Below, one piece after another: positions 1-11,409 of a stretch of 64,000 bases of DNA. The notes beneath the pieces are model-generated. The model worked only from the letters and a program-made list of their open reading frames with translations. It was not told the origin of the DNA and made no database searches. Source of the DNA: Poa pratensis (Eukaryota; Streptophyta; Magnoliopsida; Poales; Poaceae). Both the position numbers and the translations under genes were made by a program. The DNA lies in contig CAMZMU010000063.1 of the NCBI GenBank assembly GCA_947311845.1, forward strand, positions 120,546,135 to 120,610,134, in the 5' to 3' direction. The stretch's first letter is position 1. Each line of letters opens with the position of its first letter.

Positions 1-707
1 TTAGTTAAGCTAATTGGTTTTTGTACCGAGGGCGACAAGAGGTTATTGTCTATGAACACATGCCAAATCATTCTCTTGATGCCCATTTATTTCGTAGTGG
101 CGCTACAGGTTTGAAATGGAGCATTAGGTATGACATTGCTCTCGGAGTGGCTAGAGGGTTGGCCTACTTGCATGATAGTTGCCGGGATTGTATTATACAT
201 TGTGATATTAAGCCAGAGAACATACTCCTCGATGCATCATTTATTCCAAAGATTGGAGACTTTGGGCTGGCAAAATTCCTTGGAAGGGAGTTTAGTCAAG
301 TCCTCACTACAATGAGAGGAACTAGAGGGTATCTTGCACCCGAATGGCTCAGTGGAACTGTTATTACAGCAAAAGTTGATGTATACAGTTATGGCATGGT
401 TTTGTTGGAAATTGTATCAGGAAAGAGAAATACTACAGAATGTACAGGCACAAGTAATGATGATTATCTCTATTTCCCTGTGCAAGTTGCAAGAAAATTA
501 CTGGAGGGAGGTGTGGAGACTCTGGTGGACAACAATCTACATGGTGATGTCCATTTGGAGCAGGTCAAGAGAGCTTTCAAGGTTGCATTTTGGTGTATTC
601 AAGAAGATGAGTTTGACCGGCTCACAATGGGTCAAGTTGTTCAATATCTTGAAGATTTTGTTGAAGTCGACATGCCCCAATTCCAAGACTACTACAAGCT
701 ATTGTAG
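1..707 (+). CDS. Receptor-like Ser/Thr kinase, C-terminal part (G-type lectin S-receptor-like)
   Basis: This is the 3' end of a plant membrane receptor kinase; the ectodomain, membrane span and N-lobe lie outside the window. Numbering from the TTG at 21, the catalytic loop reads HCDIKPEN (residues 60-67, catalytic Asp62), the metal-binding DFG is at 80-82 and the activation segment ends in APE at 106-108. The HCDIKPEN form and the following GYLAPEWLSG match the S-domain/At2g19130-like and LRK10-like groups. The stop is TAG at 705-707. Bases 1-48 encode the preceding subdomain in another frame (LVKLIGFCTEGDKRLL) and the continuation begins one base early at 48, so a single G is missing near 48. 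This is either a pseudogenising deletion or a sequence error. Which receptor-kinase subfamily it belongs to cannot be settled without the ectodomain. Confidence 0.85.
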
Positions 708-2512
708 CGAATCCAGGCTCAAAATGTAAGCAAGACTATATTTACACAAACATATTAATTCGAGCATACCTTGTTGCAAATCTTAGAATATAAGCAGAGA
801 CATGATAAGATCATCAGGTTCTGTCACAAGTATATTTGTATAATAATGATAAAAACTAGGTCGATTGTTAGGTCAATATACTATATCATTAACATGCCTA
901 ATTGTATCTTTTCTATGTCCGTGTAGCTTATTGGTACCTTGACCAAGCTTCACAAGAGGCGCGGAATCTGAAAGATGCCGGAGGCAGCACACCGCACCTG
1001 GTAGCTTAACCTTGACACGAGGACAGGTTGATGAAATCATGGAGCTGAGCTTTCCTTCAGTGATCATCTAAACCCTGAAATACAAGTGTGAACTTAGCAG
1101 ATGTTCTGTTGAATGTAATTTTCGAACAGTCTATGAACTTATAAAAGGAGCTTGCATATCTTTCTAGTGCACGTGTGTTAAAAATATGTCCTAGTGGATA
1201 GCATATATATGATCCTATTTCGTTGTATCCATGATTCACTTAATGTTGAGTAATTTCATTTGTATTGATTAGCAAGTATATGAACTGATTATGAAACTCC
1301 AAACTCAACATGAATGATTATTCTAAATTGGTCCTGGTCGGAATTAATGTGAGGGCACATATAAATAATAGAGTAGCATATGTTTTGGTTAAAGACCATG
1401 TCTCACAGATCTTGAAGATAGAGATGTCGAAAACCCAACCTCAACCTTCCCAACGGGGTAGGACTAAGCACGCATATGATGGTCGGTAACTGTTAGCTTA
1501 ACAGCTTACAGCTGGATAACTATACAATTACTATGGTGGTAAATAATCTCCAAACGAATATAAATGTATTAACATAATCAAACAGAGGTCAAATTGAACG
1601 ATAGTCTGTGGTTAGGTATTGTTTGTACACAATTTCCATTTGAGATTTGACACCAAACGGCATCATTTATTTAGTACCACTATCTGATGGCTAAGCTAGT
1701 ATTATAGCAATTTCCACATTCCCATAGCTACGAACCATGCCCAAGCAATCAACCGCCTCAGAATACGGATACAAACCCATACGCAAAAACTGTCTATTTC
1801 TACTCTATGAACCCAAGAAAAGAAACTCTATATCTTTTCCAATTACTTCATGTCCTAGAGCATGCATAGAACACCAATTCATCTGTTACTCGTGTGGTCC
1901 TCTACTGGGCATGCAGATAGTTCTGCCAATTTGAACGAGCATGTTATCATGGACGAGATTGAACTCCTTCGGTGCGTGTCAGGTGCACAGTCAGAGAACA
2001 CAAATTGGGAACCATTCCTCAGAGGCATTTGGTCGAACAAGTCGAGGGTATGAAGCATACACATCAGAAGGAAGATGCATGACTCACCGAGGTATCAAGG
2101 AGGTACCCAATGATGGAGGGCGAGAAGAGTCGAGGAGGGTACTATTGCCTCACCTCGTTAATTTCGATATGGCCTCCGACGTGGTTTCAGTCGCCGCCTC
2201 CGCCGGGGCAGCCATCGCACCCGCCCGCCGGGAGCCGTCGCGATTTCTCCTGCCACGTAGACAGCGCCAACGACCACTGCTACCACCGGGAGCCCTCCCT
2301 CTCGTAGGCTCACTTCAACGCTGCCGCGACCGCCGCGGCGAACGCGGGCGCAACGGGCGGCGACGAGGAGGGTGGAGCGGACGAAAGTTAGCTCCGACTC
2401 GAGTTCATCTAGAAAAACTTCTCACATGGGTTTGGGCCTCTTCTGCTCAAAACATGAAGCGGGTCTTTCTTGCAGCAAGTCTTTACCGAGCGCGGCTCGT
2501 AGCCACTCAGCC
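708..2512. other. Intergenic, no recognisable gene
   Basis: Downstream of the kinase the sequence is AT-rich with only short ORFs in both strands and no domain I recognise. From about 2150 to 2400 it becomes GC-rich and contains coding-like but interrupted reading frames just upstream of F-box copy 1. These may be remnants of another gene, which I could not identify. Confidence 0.5.
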
Positions 2513-3929
2513 ATGGAAGATCTCCCTGACGAGTTGCTCGCGGAAATCCTCCGCCGCTTCCCTCCGCGGGGACTCGCTGCCTGCCGGAGCGTCTGCAAGC
2601 ACTGGCGCGCCGACGTCGTCGACGCCCGCGGGCTGCTCCTCGCGGTCGCGCACCTCGTGCCGTGCTCCCTGCGCGGCATCTTCATCAATTACCTCACGGA
2701 GCGAAGCCTCGGATTCTTCTCCCGCGCCGCGCCGGGAACTACTAGCCAGTCGTCGTCCATCGATGTCACGCTGAGCTTCCTGCCTGGCCAGCCGAGTCGC
2801 GACCGTGCCGTCCTGGACCACCGCAGCGGACTCCCTTCTCTTCGAGAACGGGGACGCGATGTGCGTCTGCAACCCCGTGACCGTGACACGGCGCCGCGCG
2901 TACCCCCTCAGCATAGCCACCGGCGTTGCTACCGCCGTCGTATGTACTTGCTGTTCGATCCAACCATGTCGCTGCACTACGATGTATTGTTTTCCCGGAT
3001 GTGCTCGACAAGCAAATTCTACAACCAGCTGCCGGTGAGCAACAATGTCGTTCAAGCAGAGCAGCAGATTACGACAACAGCTTGGGCTCAATGGAGTGGC
3101 CGCCCTACGTGTACCCGGTGCAAGTGTTCTCGTCAAGAAACAACCGGTGGGAGGAGAAACAGTTTATCCGTCAAGGTGCTGCGGCTGTTACCGTCTCCGA
3201 TGTGAATCTAGACGCATTGTCGCCAATCAGCAGCCGCAGCACAGTTCGAAACCACGCAGTCTTCCGGCGGGCGTCGTTCTACGTGCATTGCGACATTGGT
3301 TTCATCATGAGGTATGGACGATGCTACAATTAAGTAAATACTTCTTTTTAGTAGCGTTTAATTTGTTCCTACTTACTTTTTGTCAACCATTTATCTATAC
3401 TACTATTAAAAGAGCAAACTTGTGTTGAACTGTGTCTTTAAATCTGGACCGTTCAATATCCGATCAAACGGCCCAGATCGTCTCAATGTTTGACAACTCA
3501 ACATTGTCCGTTTTGGACCGTTTTGCCCTCCCACCAATCACATAATACGACCAAATTGGCACCACCTTTTCGTTTTGCGGTTAATTACAAAGGATTGCCA
3601 CCAATTAAAAAGAAAAGAAGCGTACGTAGCAATTAAACCTGGCAGACGAAAACTCCGCCGTCGAAGGAAAACGCACGGATCAATCGTCGCTTAATGCAAA
3701 CCTAATTGCTTCCCCTAACGCTACGTCGCCGCCGATGCAAACCTCTCCGTGTGATGGAAGCGCGACCACCTCTCGCCCCACGCCAGAGACGTAGGTGGCG
3801 CATGCTAGCGTGCAGCCGGAGTGCGACTAGCGAAGATTGTGCTGGAGGCCTCTCTCCGGTGGTGCTGCTATTTCCTGGCGACCTCAGATCTGCCAAGACA
3901 CAGGCGAGCGGCAACGGCAATTCGCCGCC

Positions 3930-4117
3930 GGCTGCGAGCGTGCAGATGTGTCGGTGTTTGTGTCGCGCGTCCCCGACCGGTTCAAGATCGACGAACATAA
4001 GCTGGGCGTCCTCCGCGCCGACCGGCTGCGAGCGTGCAGATGTGTAGGTGTTTGTGTCGCGCGTCCCCGACCGGTTCAAGATCGACGAACATAAGCTGGG
4101 CGTCCTCCGCGCGCGAG
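3930..4117 (+). repeat. 94-bp tandem duplication inside Helitron A
   Basis: Two adjacent units of 94 bp (3930-4023 and 4024-4117) are almost identical. Both contain GTTCAAGATCGACGAACAT. The unit length is not a multiple of three, so any captured reading frame would shift between units. Confidence 0.85.
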
Positions 4118-4681
4118 GCACGCATGACGAGGTAGGAGTAGTAGAGGTGGGTGGGTGAGTGGCTGGAGCCAGGCATCGGTAGCGACGCGTCGAGTCCGGG
4201 CGGTGGCCTAGCTCGACCTGGCCTCCAGGCTTAGGTCGACGTCCGCCTACGAGCCGAGCTCGACCTCCTCCCAATCTCCGCTAGCTGCTTCCTTTCACCC
4301 TGCTGGCCGACGAGGTGCACTGTAGATAGTTTGCTGATTTTGCGCTGCTTTGCTTCCTTCCAATTGCTTGTTCAGTCAAGGAATCTTGCAGCGTCGCCAG
4401 GAAGAAGATAAGGACAATTTTCAAATGGGTCAGTGGCGTTGGCTGTACCGGCCAATTTGTGGTCTCTTTAAGTAATTGTTTTTTTTTGAATTTAAAGTAA
4501 TTGATTATCTAGGTGGATGTAAAATTGTCACGGAAGATCTAATATAATAGTGTTAAAGCCTCCATATTTTAGGTCTGGCAAATTGCCACAAATTGTATGT
4601 ATATGATAATATTCAAAACAATTGTTTCAACTTCTATATTGAATTACTGAACTGAATTGCAGGTCAAAATGTGGTCATGCA

Positions 4682-4750
4682 GGTGGAGCATGTGGTTTAA
4701 TTCGATACAACGCGCAAAACCTTACCAGCCCTTGACATATGAACAACAAA
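4682..4750 (+). other. rrn18: Fragment of mitochondrial small-subunit rRNA gene (rrn18) captured in Helitron A
   Basis: About 69 bp matches the universally conserved small-subunit rRNA segment that contains GTGGTTTAATTCGATACAAC and ACCTTACCAGCCCTTGACAT. The wording ATACAACGCGCAAAACC followed by GCCCTTGACATATGAACAAC is the plant mitochondrial version; the plastid form differs (ATGCAAAGCGAAGAACC). The match stops abruptly on both sides. It is a nuclear copy of organellar DNA carried inside a Helitron, not a functional rRNA gene. Confidence 0.85.
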
Positions 4751-5854
4751 CACACCATAACACAAGTTTATGACCAAGAATTGCTTTCCATTAAGAACTC
4801 AAGTTACTCCCATGACCCAAGTTTCTTGTAAAGGATTGTTTTTTTTAAAAAACAACTGGTGATTGCATCTACTAGCAGCTCGAAAGTTTAACAAATGAAT
4901 CACATTTTTTTACTTGTCTGCGTAACAATATTCAAACCTAAACATAACGAGGTTATGGACGCGTAATGGCCAGCCAAGAGTTCATGGCTGCAATGCGGCG
5001 TTTCCTTGTTGATGCACGGGTGCCCTGGTGGCAGACTAACAGAATTTAGAGTAAATGACATACTGATTCACTCTGTAAGTTTATACCATATATTTCTCTA
5101 TTGTGTATAAAAAAACTAAAAGTATCATTCGACTAAATCACACGATGTGTCTTTGTAGAGACGTGCGTGCACGTGCAAAGCTACTAGTATTACAAAAGAT
5201 CATATATACGTACATGTATGTAGGTTATCATTGGAAGAACAGAAGTATCTAGCAATCAAAACCCCAAAACCTGATACAACCGGGTACGAGAGACGTATCG
5301 ATACATACGGGTACCTAGGGAAATCCAAGCATGGTGTCTATTACACTGCTATCAATGGGTACCAACTTCACGTGTGGGTATTAATGTACAACACATCAGA
5401 ATCACCCGAGTGGGAGTTGAAGCATCAAGTCGACATTGAGCCAATTCTGGAGCCGCACTACTACCGACGCTTCAGACGAGAAAATATTCAAAAGTGTTGG
5501 ATCTTAGATTCTCATGCTGAAGCGTCACAGGATAGAAGAGACTATGAGTGGGATTCTAGTGATGAGAGCGTCGTTGATGCAAAAGAAGAGATCCCCCTGG
5601 ATCGTAGAGATTATTACTTTGGCTTGGAGTTTCTCGGGTACCATCCTTACAAAGAAATCGTTTTCCTCGACAACCGTTTTCAAAGCTTCGCTTACTACCT
5701 TGACAACTCCAAACTACTGTTCCTGGGGTCACCTTACCCAGCGCAACTACAGAAGCGTCAAATTCGTCTGCTACCCTTAATCGAGACATTCATCTACACT
5801 CCTTGCATGGACGATCTGCTTCCTTTTGAGAATGATCATGTGTATGATGTGTAG

Positions 5855-6147
5855 CTACTTCATTTAGTTGAGAGAATAATCAAATGGTGGATGGGGTGCT
5901 ATATGTTTGGCGATTGAATAATGTTATTTTTAACACATGCGCAGTTTTTTTTTTTTTTTTCTCATTGCTTTTAGTTGTTGGTTCTCCATTTCGTTATACT
6001 GAATTTGTGATTGACGTGTGTAGTTTTTCAGGTGGCGTGATTGGTATTTTCGGTGAAACATATGGAATATATATAGTTTTCGTGATTGGTCCAACGTTGA
6101 TCTCTCCCCACTCAACTATCTGCTTAGATTGTAATGTTTAGGGTAGT
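5855..6147. other. 3' flank of F-box copy 1
   Basis: AT-rich region with a 16-base T run at 5945-5960. No gene seen. Confidence 0.5.
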
Positions 6148-6300
6148 TAAATAATGACTTCGCATACTATTTGGACAACTCCAAGTTACAGTACTTGGGG
6201 TCACCTTACCCAACATACCGCCAAGCGTAATCCTTGTTCGCGAACCGTACTTGAGTCGTTTATCTACACTCCTTGCATAAACGATTTGCTTCCTGTTTTA
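6148..6300 (+). pseudogene. F-box exon 2 3'-end fragment (partial tandem duplicate)
   Basis: This stretch repeats the last about 140 bp of F-box exon 2 (compare 5690-5830 and 9165-9303). It shows the same coding sense for AYYLDNSKLQYLGSPYP and, after indels, SFIYTPCINDLLP. It lacks exon 1 and upstream exon 2 and is frameshifted, so it is a relic of a local duplication lying between F-box copies 1 and 2. Confidence 0.8.
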
Positions 6301-7660
6301 GACACTGATAGGTTAAAAATAAGAGGACAATTATATTTGTGCATGGACTACCAAACTTTGATGAAGAATGCTCTTTTTAACGCAAATATAATTTTTGATT
6401 CCCAGCATGTTTGAAGAATCTTGTAGGTTCTCCTCCTGTCTTTTAAGCTGAATGGTGATTGCAGTGAGAGGACTGATGATGATTTTCAAGAATACACTAT
6501 CTAGTCATTAACCGGCGGACTGGTGTTCCTGAAGCTACATCAGACTACCCTATCTAGTCATAACCTGGAGTGGAAAATTCGATGTATCTAAGGCTACAAC
6601 CTGGACTGGTCACCGGAAATCGGCGTGTACCCTTCCAGAATCTCAATCATGGATGATGAGCAAGAGCACCAATACAGATTCGCAAAAAAAAAAGAGTAAC
6701 AATGCAGCACATTCCAATGCCAAATCATAATTCTAAAAGATATTGCTTTTAAACCGATGGCTTTCTGTGGAGGAAGTGGATTGCTGATATGGATGCAATG
6801 CTATTAACAATTATGCAATGCTAATACAAGAAACAAATGAAACCAAGGGAATAAATCAGGAATGCTAATAAAACATTTATAAATTGTTATTCCAGCCACA
6901 AGGTACTAGTGGACTTCATATAGTTCTAATATGGCTTTTAAAGAATGCTTCATAATTCTAGGTAAATAAGATTCTAGTGGAATAAAACGCGATGACATGG
7001 GAAGTGGTTCGACGGTATATCTGCAACATAAATAAATTTAACGGAGCACATAATGAAATAAATATACAATACAATAAATGTATGAGTATGAGTATATATT
7101 TCCTACTCAACTACCTTACCTTCTCGAGTTGTTCCTTCGAACTAGTCAGACTAACTCGTCTCCGGCATTTTTCCGGATTTTAGGCCTCGTTATTGGGTCT
7201 ATAGAGTTCTGAAGTACATCCATCACTTCGACAACTTTTCAAAGTTTCTCAGGGGATGCCTTTCTTAACTTAAGATCCTCCTCCCAAGAAATCACAAGTA
7301 GGACCATGACAAAAACTTAGAAACACATCTAAAAAAAAAATTGGGGCCGAGGAACCCTTGGTCCGTCGCCGCACGATAACTGCATTATTCTTTAAGCTAG
7401 ATTTAGACTCAAGTTACACTTTTCTGAAAGTGACTGAAACTACAAAAACAGTTTACTGAAGAATTAGCAAATCCCAAAAGAAATTTAGTAACGCTATAAA
7501 CAGCAATGCTAATCGATTGGTTATCCTAGGAACCTCGATTGGTCTCTTGACCTATGCGCCTGTTCAGCTTTCACAGGTCTTTCAGAAGAAGAAAAAAGAT
7601 TAAGAGCCTTTATTTGGAGTCACTCATCTGTCAAAGCTTATTTACCTAGAAACTCTCAAA
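6301..7660. other. Intergenic, nothing recognised
   Basis: AT-rich sequence with short ORFs only. A 16-bp repeated phrase (GACAAACCACAAAAAGG) lies just upstream of F-box copy 2, at 7694 and 7731. No transposon ends or coding domains were found. Confidence 0.4.
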
Positions 7661-7663
7661 GCT

Positions 7664-7669
7664 TATATA
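7664..7669 (+). promoter_or_regulatory. Possible TATA box of F-box copy 2
   Basis: TATATA lies 107 bp upstream of the ATG at 7776, at a plausible distance for a plant core promoter. It is a short motif in AT-rich DNA, so support is weak. Confidence 0.3.
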
Positions 7670-7775
7670 CAGTACTAGGTCAGCCGCCGCCGCCAGACAA
7701 ACCACAAAAAGGAAGACTCAGAAAAAAAAAAGACAAACCACAAAAAGGACGCCGCCGGCCGGTAGCCATCCGTCA

Positions 7776-9319
7776 ATGGACGATCTCCCCGGCGAGTTTC
7801 TCGCGGAAATCCTTCGCCGCCTGCCGCCACGGAGCCTCGCGGCGTGCCGCAGCGTGTGCACGCACTGGCGCGCCATCGTGGACGCCGGCGGGCTCCTGCT
7901 CGCGGTTGCGCACCTCGTGCCGCGCTCTCTGTGTGGCATCTTCTTCAACTATGTGCATCACGATCCCCTGGGGCGAAGCCACGGCTTCTTCTCCCGCACC
8001 GCACGCCTGTCGATTGACGGCAGGCTAAGCTTCGTGCCTGGCCAGATGGGCAACTACCGTAGCGTCCTGGACAGCCGCAACGGCCTCCTACTCCACGAGA
8101 CCAGGACGGCCATGTACGTGTGCAACCCTGCGACGCGGCGATGGGCGACGCTTCCAAGCCCGCAGCGCCTAACACCTGCCTATCCCCGCTGGCCTTTCTA
8201 CCGCCGTCGTATGTACCTCATGTTCGACCCGACGGTGTCGCTGCACTACCACGTGCTCTTCTTCTCAGAGGTGCCTAAGGAGCCAAAGCCACCCCATGTT
8301 GGACCTCGCGACCCACAGTTCTCAGTATCAGATTACGAGCACGAGTGTGACACCTTGGGTTCAGCGGAATGGCCACCGTACATGTATCCAGTGCAAGTGT
8401 TCTCGTCCAGGACCGGCCAGTGGGAGGACAGACAGTTCATCCGTGAAGGAGATGCGGCGGTTACAGTATCAGATGTCTGGTCAGATAGATCGTCGCCACT
8501 AAGCAGCCGCATGACGCTCCGGCGCCACGCCGTGTACTGGCAAGAGTCCTTTTACGTTCATTGCGACACTGGTTTCATCATGAGGTACGCACCATGCTAG
8601 TATATATGATCGATGAAGTACTCTTGTTGATTATTTGTTGTTCCTACTTGTTGCTCAACCATTCTTCTTGTGTCATATCATATAAATATATGTAGGTTGT
8701 CACTGCAAGATCCGAATATCTGGTGATCAAAACCCCAACAGTAGATACAGCAGCAGGGTTCAAGAGAAACCTTAGCACGCGCGGATATCTTGGGAAATCC
8801 AAGCATGATGTCTATTACACTGCTATCCATGGATACTACAAACTTCATGTGTGGGTATTGCACACCGCATCAGAATCATGTCGAACCCCACAGTGGGAAC
8901 TACAGCATCAAATCAACCTTAAGCCTAAGTTGAAGCCATACTACAACCGATGCTTCAGAGGAGAAAATACTGAAAATTGTTGGATCTTAGATTCTCGTGA
9001 GGAAGAGTCGGGGGAAACAGGAGACTATGAATGGGATTCTAGTGATGATAGCGGCGTTGATGCAGAAGGAGAGTTTAACAAGGATTACAAAGATTATGCC
9101 TTGGACTTTCTGGGGTACCATCCTTACAAAGAAATTGCTTTCCTCGGCAACCGTTATCAAGGCTTTGCTTACTACTTGGACAGCTCCAAGTTACAGTATT
9201 TGGGCTCACCTTACCCAGAATACCTAGTCAAGTGGAATCGTCGTTCACGACCTATACTTGAGTCGTTTATCTACACTCCTTGCATGGACGATCTGCTTCC
9301 TATGCAGAATGGTTCATGA
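7776..9319 (+). CDS. F-box protein gene, copy 2 (one-base frameshift at start of exon 2)
   Basis: Exon 1 (7776-8584) is fully open. It starts MDDLPGEFLAEILRRLPPRS with an F-box at residues 1-45 and continues into a region with MYVCNPATRRWATLP, typical of F-box proteins with a beta-propeller or F-box-associated region. The intron is 111 bp (8585-8695; ATGAG|GTACGC, ATGTAG|GTTGTC). Exon 2 (8696-9319) is open except near its start: after CTGCAAGATCCGAA a G present in copies 1 and 3 is missing, so the spliced frame hits TGA at 8724-8726. Restoring one base would give a protein of roughly 475 residues. The expected role is substrate recognition in an SCF E3 ligase. It could be a recent pseudogene, or an intact gene with a sequence error. 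Confidence 0.8.
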
Positions 9320-9684
9320 TGAGCAGATACTTTGTTCTGTTTGGTATTAGGCAGGTATCGATCGGTTAAAGGTGAAAGGATAGTCAGATTAGTGGATGTG
9401 GTACCATAGTTTGACGATGGGAGAATATTCTTTAAAATCAAATTTAGTTTTTGATAAAGTTAAATCAAATGTATTTCCGGCACGTTTGAAGAAACTTGTA
9501 GGTTCTCCTCCATTTTTTTTATGATGAATGCTCGGTTGTTTTTGTCTATTTTTCAAGTGATGTGAAAAGGTTGTGGAATTCAATATTGTTGGTGAAAAAT
9601 ATTTCACGGTAACATAAACGATTGTGTGATCCGGTGGTGATCCTCTCACTCTGCTAACTTGTACTACATAATTTTGGTGACAAG
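9320..9684. other. 3' flank of F-box copy 2
   Basis: Non-coding sequence, nearly identical to 31194-31530 downstream of F-box copy 3. This shows the duplication between the two blocks extends beyond the gene. Confidence 0.6.
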
Positions 9685-10180
9685 AAACTAATGATGATGC
9701 TCAAGACGCCTTGTCCGCAAAAGCGAGGACGCGGGTTTTTGGCATCTGCAATCCATGACTCGCAATCCATCAACAAAATCCTCCGAGGGGGTGACATAAA
9801 TTCCAATGCTGAAGCGCAACATTATCTGCATGTCATACAAATGTTTGTTTCAGGTTCAGTGAGGGACATAAGAATGTGACTGCATCGCTGCCCAAGGGTT
9901 CTTCAACAACGCACCATCGACTTGTTTGACGACTTCAAACCGGAGTGGTACATGGAGTATATCCTGTTCTCTAGAACCGTGTTTTTGATACCGGCAAATC
10001 CTGGAGTCCCTCTGAGGCATGGAGAGCAAGACACAAGGATCTCGAGTGGGAGTTCGGTACATTTTATGATTCACACAACTTTGCACCTAGGTTACTTGAG
10101 AAAAAAGCGTGTAAAACTCTGGTGTTTTTGTGGACATCAAGAATAAAGAGGTTCCAGGCTGTTACGGTTTCCGAGTCCGG
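9685..10180 (+). pseudogene. Mutator-like transposase remnant, N-terminal half (block A)
   Basis: Two pieces related to the transposase gene at 46.9-49.5 kb lie here in scrambled order. Around 9685-9760 is a piece matching the region after the catalytic domain (MMLKTPCPQKRGR against [13 protein letters not shown]). From about 9890 to 10180 come pieces matching the N-terminal half (LFDDFKPEWYMEYI, EAWRARHKDLEWEFGTFYDS and so on), with internal deletions and frame changes. Homology stops at CCGAGTCCGG (10171-10180), where the LEA-bearing segment begins. It is not functional. Confidence 0.75.
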
Positions 10181-11409
10181 TAACTTTTTTATTCTCTTTC
10201 TCTCTGTAACTAAACAATTGTTCCTAAGATACATGTCTTATGCTCGTCTTTACCTGCAAAAATGCTGTGCCCGCGTTTTGCAGGACACAAAATGGATCCA
10301 ATGCCGCCCTTGCAAATCCATCGATCGCAATTTTGATCCTAGGGTGGTAGCGCCTGCACTGAACAGGCCTGATAGTACATCAGCTAACGCTTCCGTTTCG
10401 GAAGGCCAGCCATGTGAAAGGTATGACTCAGCAAACGTTCTGGAACTAGATTTAAAAAAACGTGACCAACCAGGACTAGCCTTGGTGGCTTCTTTTTATA
10501 GCAGAATCTACATGAGCAAGCGCGTGCGGAAAATCATGTAAGAACATCACATGGCACAAGCTAGAGTAGACAAAACTCCATACAGAATGACCTTGCGTAA
10601 TTGAACATCTTGATTAGCTGTTCTTGATACCAAATTTTAATCAAATGATGTCAACAAAAGTTGCAATCGCAAAGATAGACAAAATGCCAAGATCAGGAGC
10701 AAAGCTGTACGACCATGTATATAACACTTTTTTCACTAGTTAGGAGCAGTGCAAATAAGAACTTGATTAGCATACTATGTGCTCAGGAGTCAGAGGGCGC
10801 CTCCTTTATAAAACTTTTAAACATCAACTCTGCTCCAAAAAAAAGTCTATTCCTCTTGCGTTTAGTCCTACAGAAAATAGCAAAGAATAAGATACAGGTG
10901 ATTGTTTTCTTTGCACACGGAGCATCCATAAGACTACACTAAATAACATAAGCAACTCTATTTCAATAGGATCAGAATGTCAGGTTTGAGTTTTTTTCTT
11001 TGAGAATGAAGGTTGATTAGTCTCTACCTTGTGATCTTCATTGATTTGTGGTTCTACATTCACATTATTTGCATAGGTTTGAGTATACTTGAAATGAAAA
11101 ATGTAACTTGCTTTACAGTGTTTTCAGAGTTTATAGTTGGTGGTCAAGCTTGTGTTGAGGCAATGAAGCCATTTTGTCAATAAAATCATAGTCCCACAGT
11201 GTACAACTCTAGATATAATATATATCATTGCTTAAAGAAAAACTAAATGCTAGTGTAGTTCGTGGTCATGGAGCTGCTCTAGGTTTTTAAAAATATATAA
11301 GGATTTCTAATGATGTGCAAGTATTTGTGGAGGCAAAGTATGATGCAAGACTAATGGAAATGTTTGATGTTATACATCTTGATGAAACAATATAGGAAAA
11401 AACATATAC

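Larger units (their letters stand above)
3394..5187 (+). mobile_element. Helitron A, 1,794 bp non-autonomous, inside the F-box copy 1 intron
   Basis: The 5' end is TCTATACTACTATTAAAAG directly after host A3393. The 3' end carries the hairpin ACGTGC-GT-GCACGT (5161-5174) followed by CTAG (5184-5187) and host T5188. Insertion between A and T with no target duplication, a 5' TC, a 3' CTRR and a subterminal hairpin are the Helitron hallmarks. No RepHel helicase is encoded, so it is non-autonomous. Removing it leaves a 118-bp intron that aligns with the 111-bp introns of F-box copies 2 and 3. Its interior holds a 94-bp tandem duplication and a mitochondrial rRNA fragment, consistent with sequence capture. 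The first 90 bp match the start of Helitron B. Confidence 0.9.
2513..5854 (+). pseudogene. F-box protein gene, copy 1 (exon 1 broken, intron carries a Helitron)
   Basis: Exon 1 (2513-3311) starts with an F-box (MEDLPDELLAEILRRFP, then CRSVCKHWR), the SKP1-binding module of SCF ubiquitin ligases. Exon 2 (5224-5854) encodes the variable substrate-side region ending in YTPCMDDLLP and is open to its stop. The exon boundary is ATGAG|GTATGG and TATGTAG|GTTATC, identical in position to the other two copies here. Exon 1 is decayed: homology to copy 2 moves from frame 2 to frame 0 near 2820, back to frame 2 near 2930, and to frame 1 near 3070, so at least three indels interrupt it. The intron is 1,912 bp against 111 bp in copies 2 and 3; almost all of the excess is a Helitron. 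Non-functional as read, though a shorter exon-2 product cannot be excluded. Confidence 0.85.

Noticed and set aside
3702..4274. 190-codon minus-strand frame in Helitron A
   Set aside because: Low-complexity Arg/Pro/Ser composition; it contains the 94-bp tandem duplication and has no recognisable domain.
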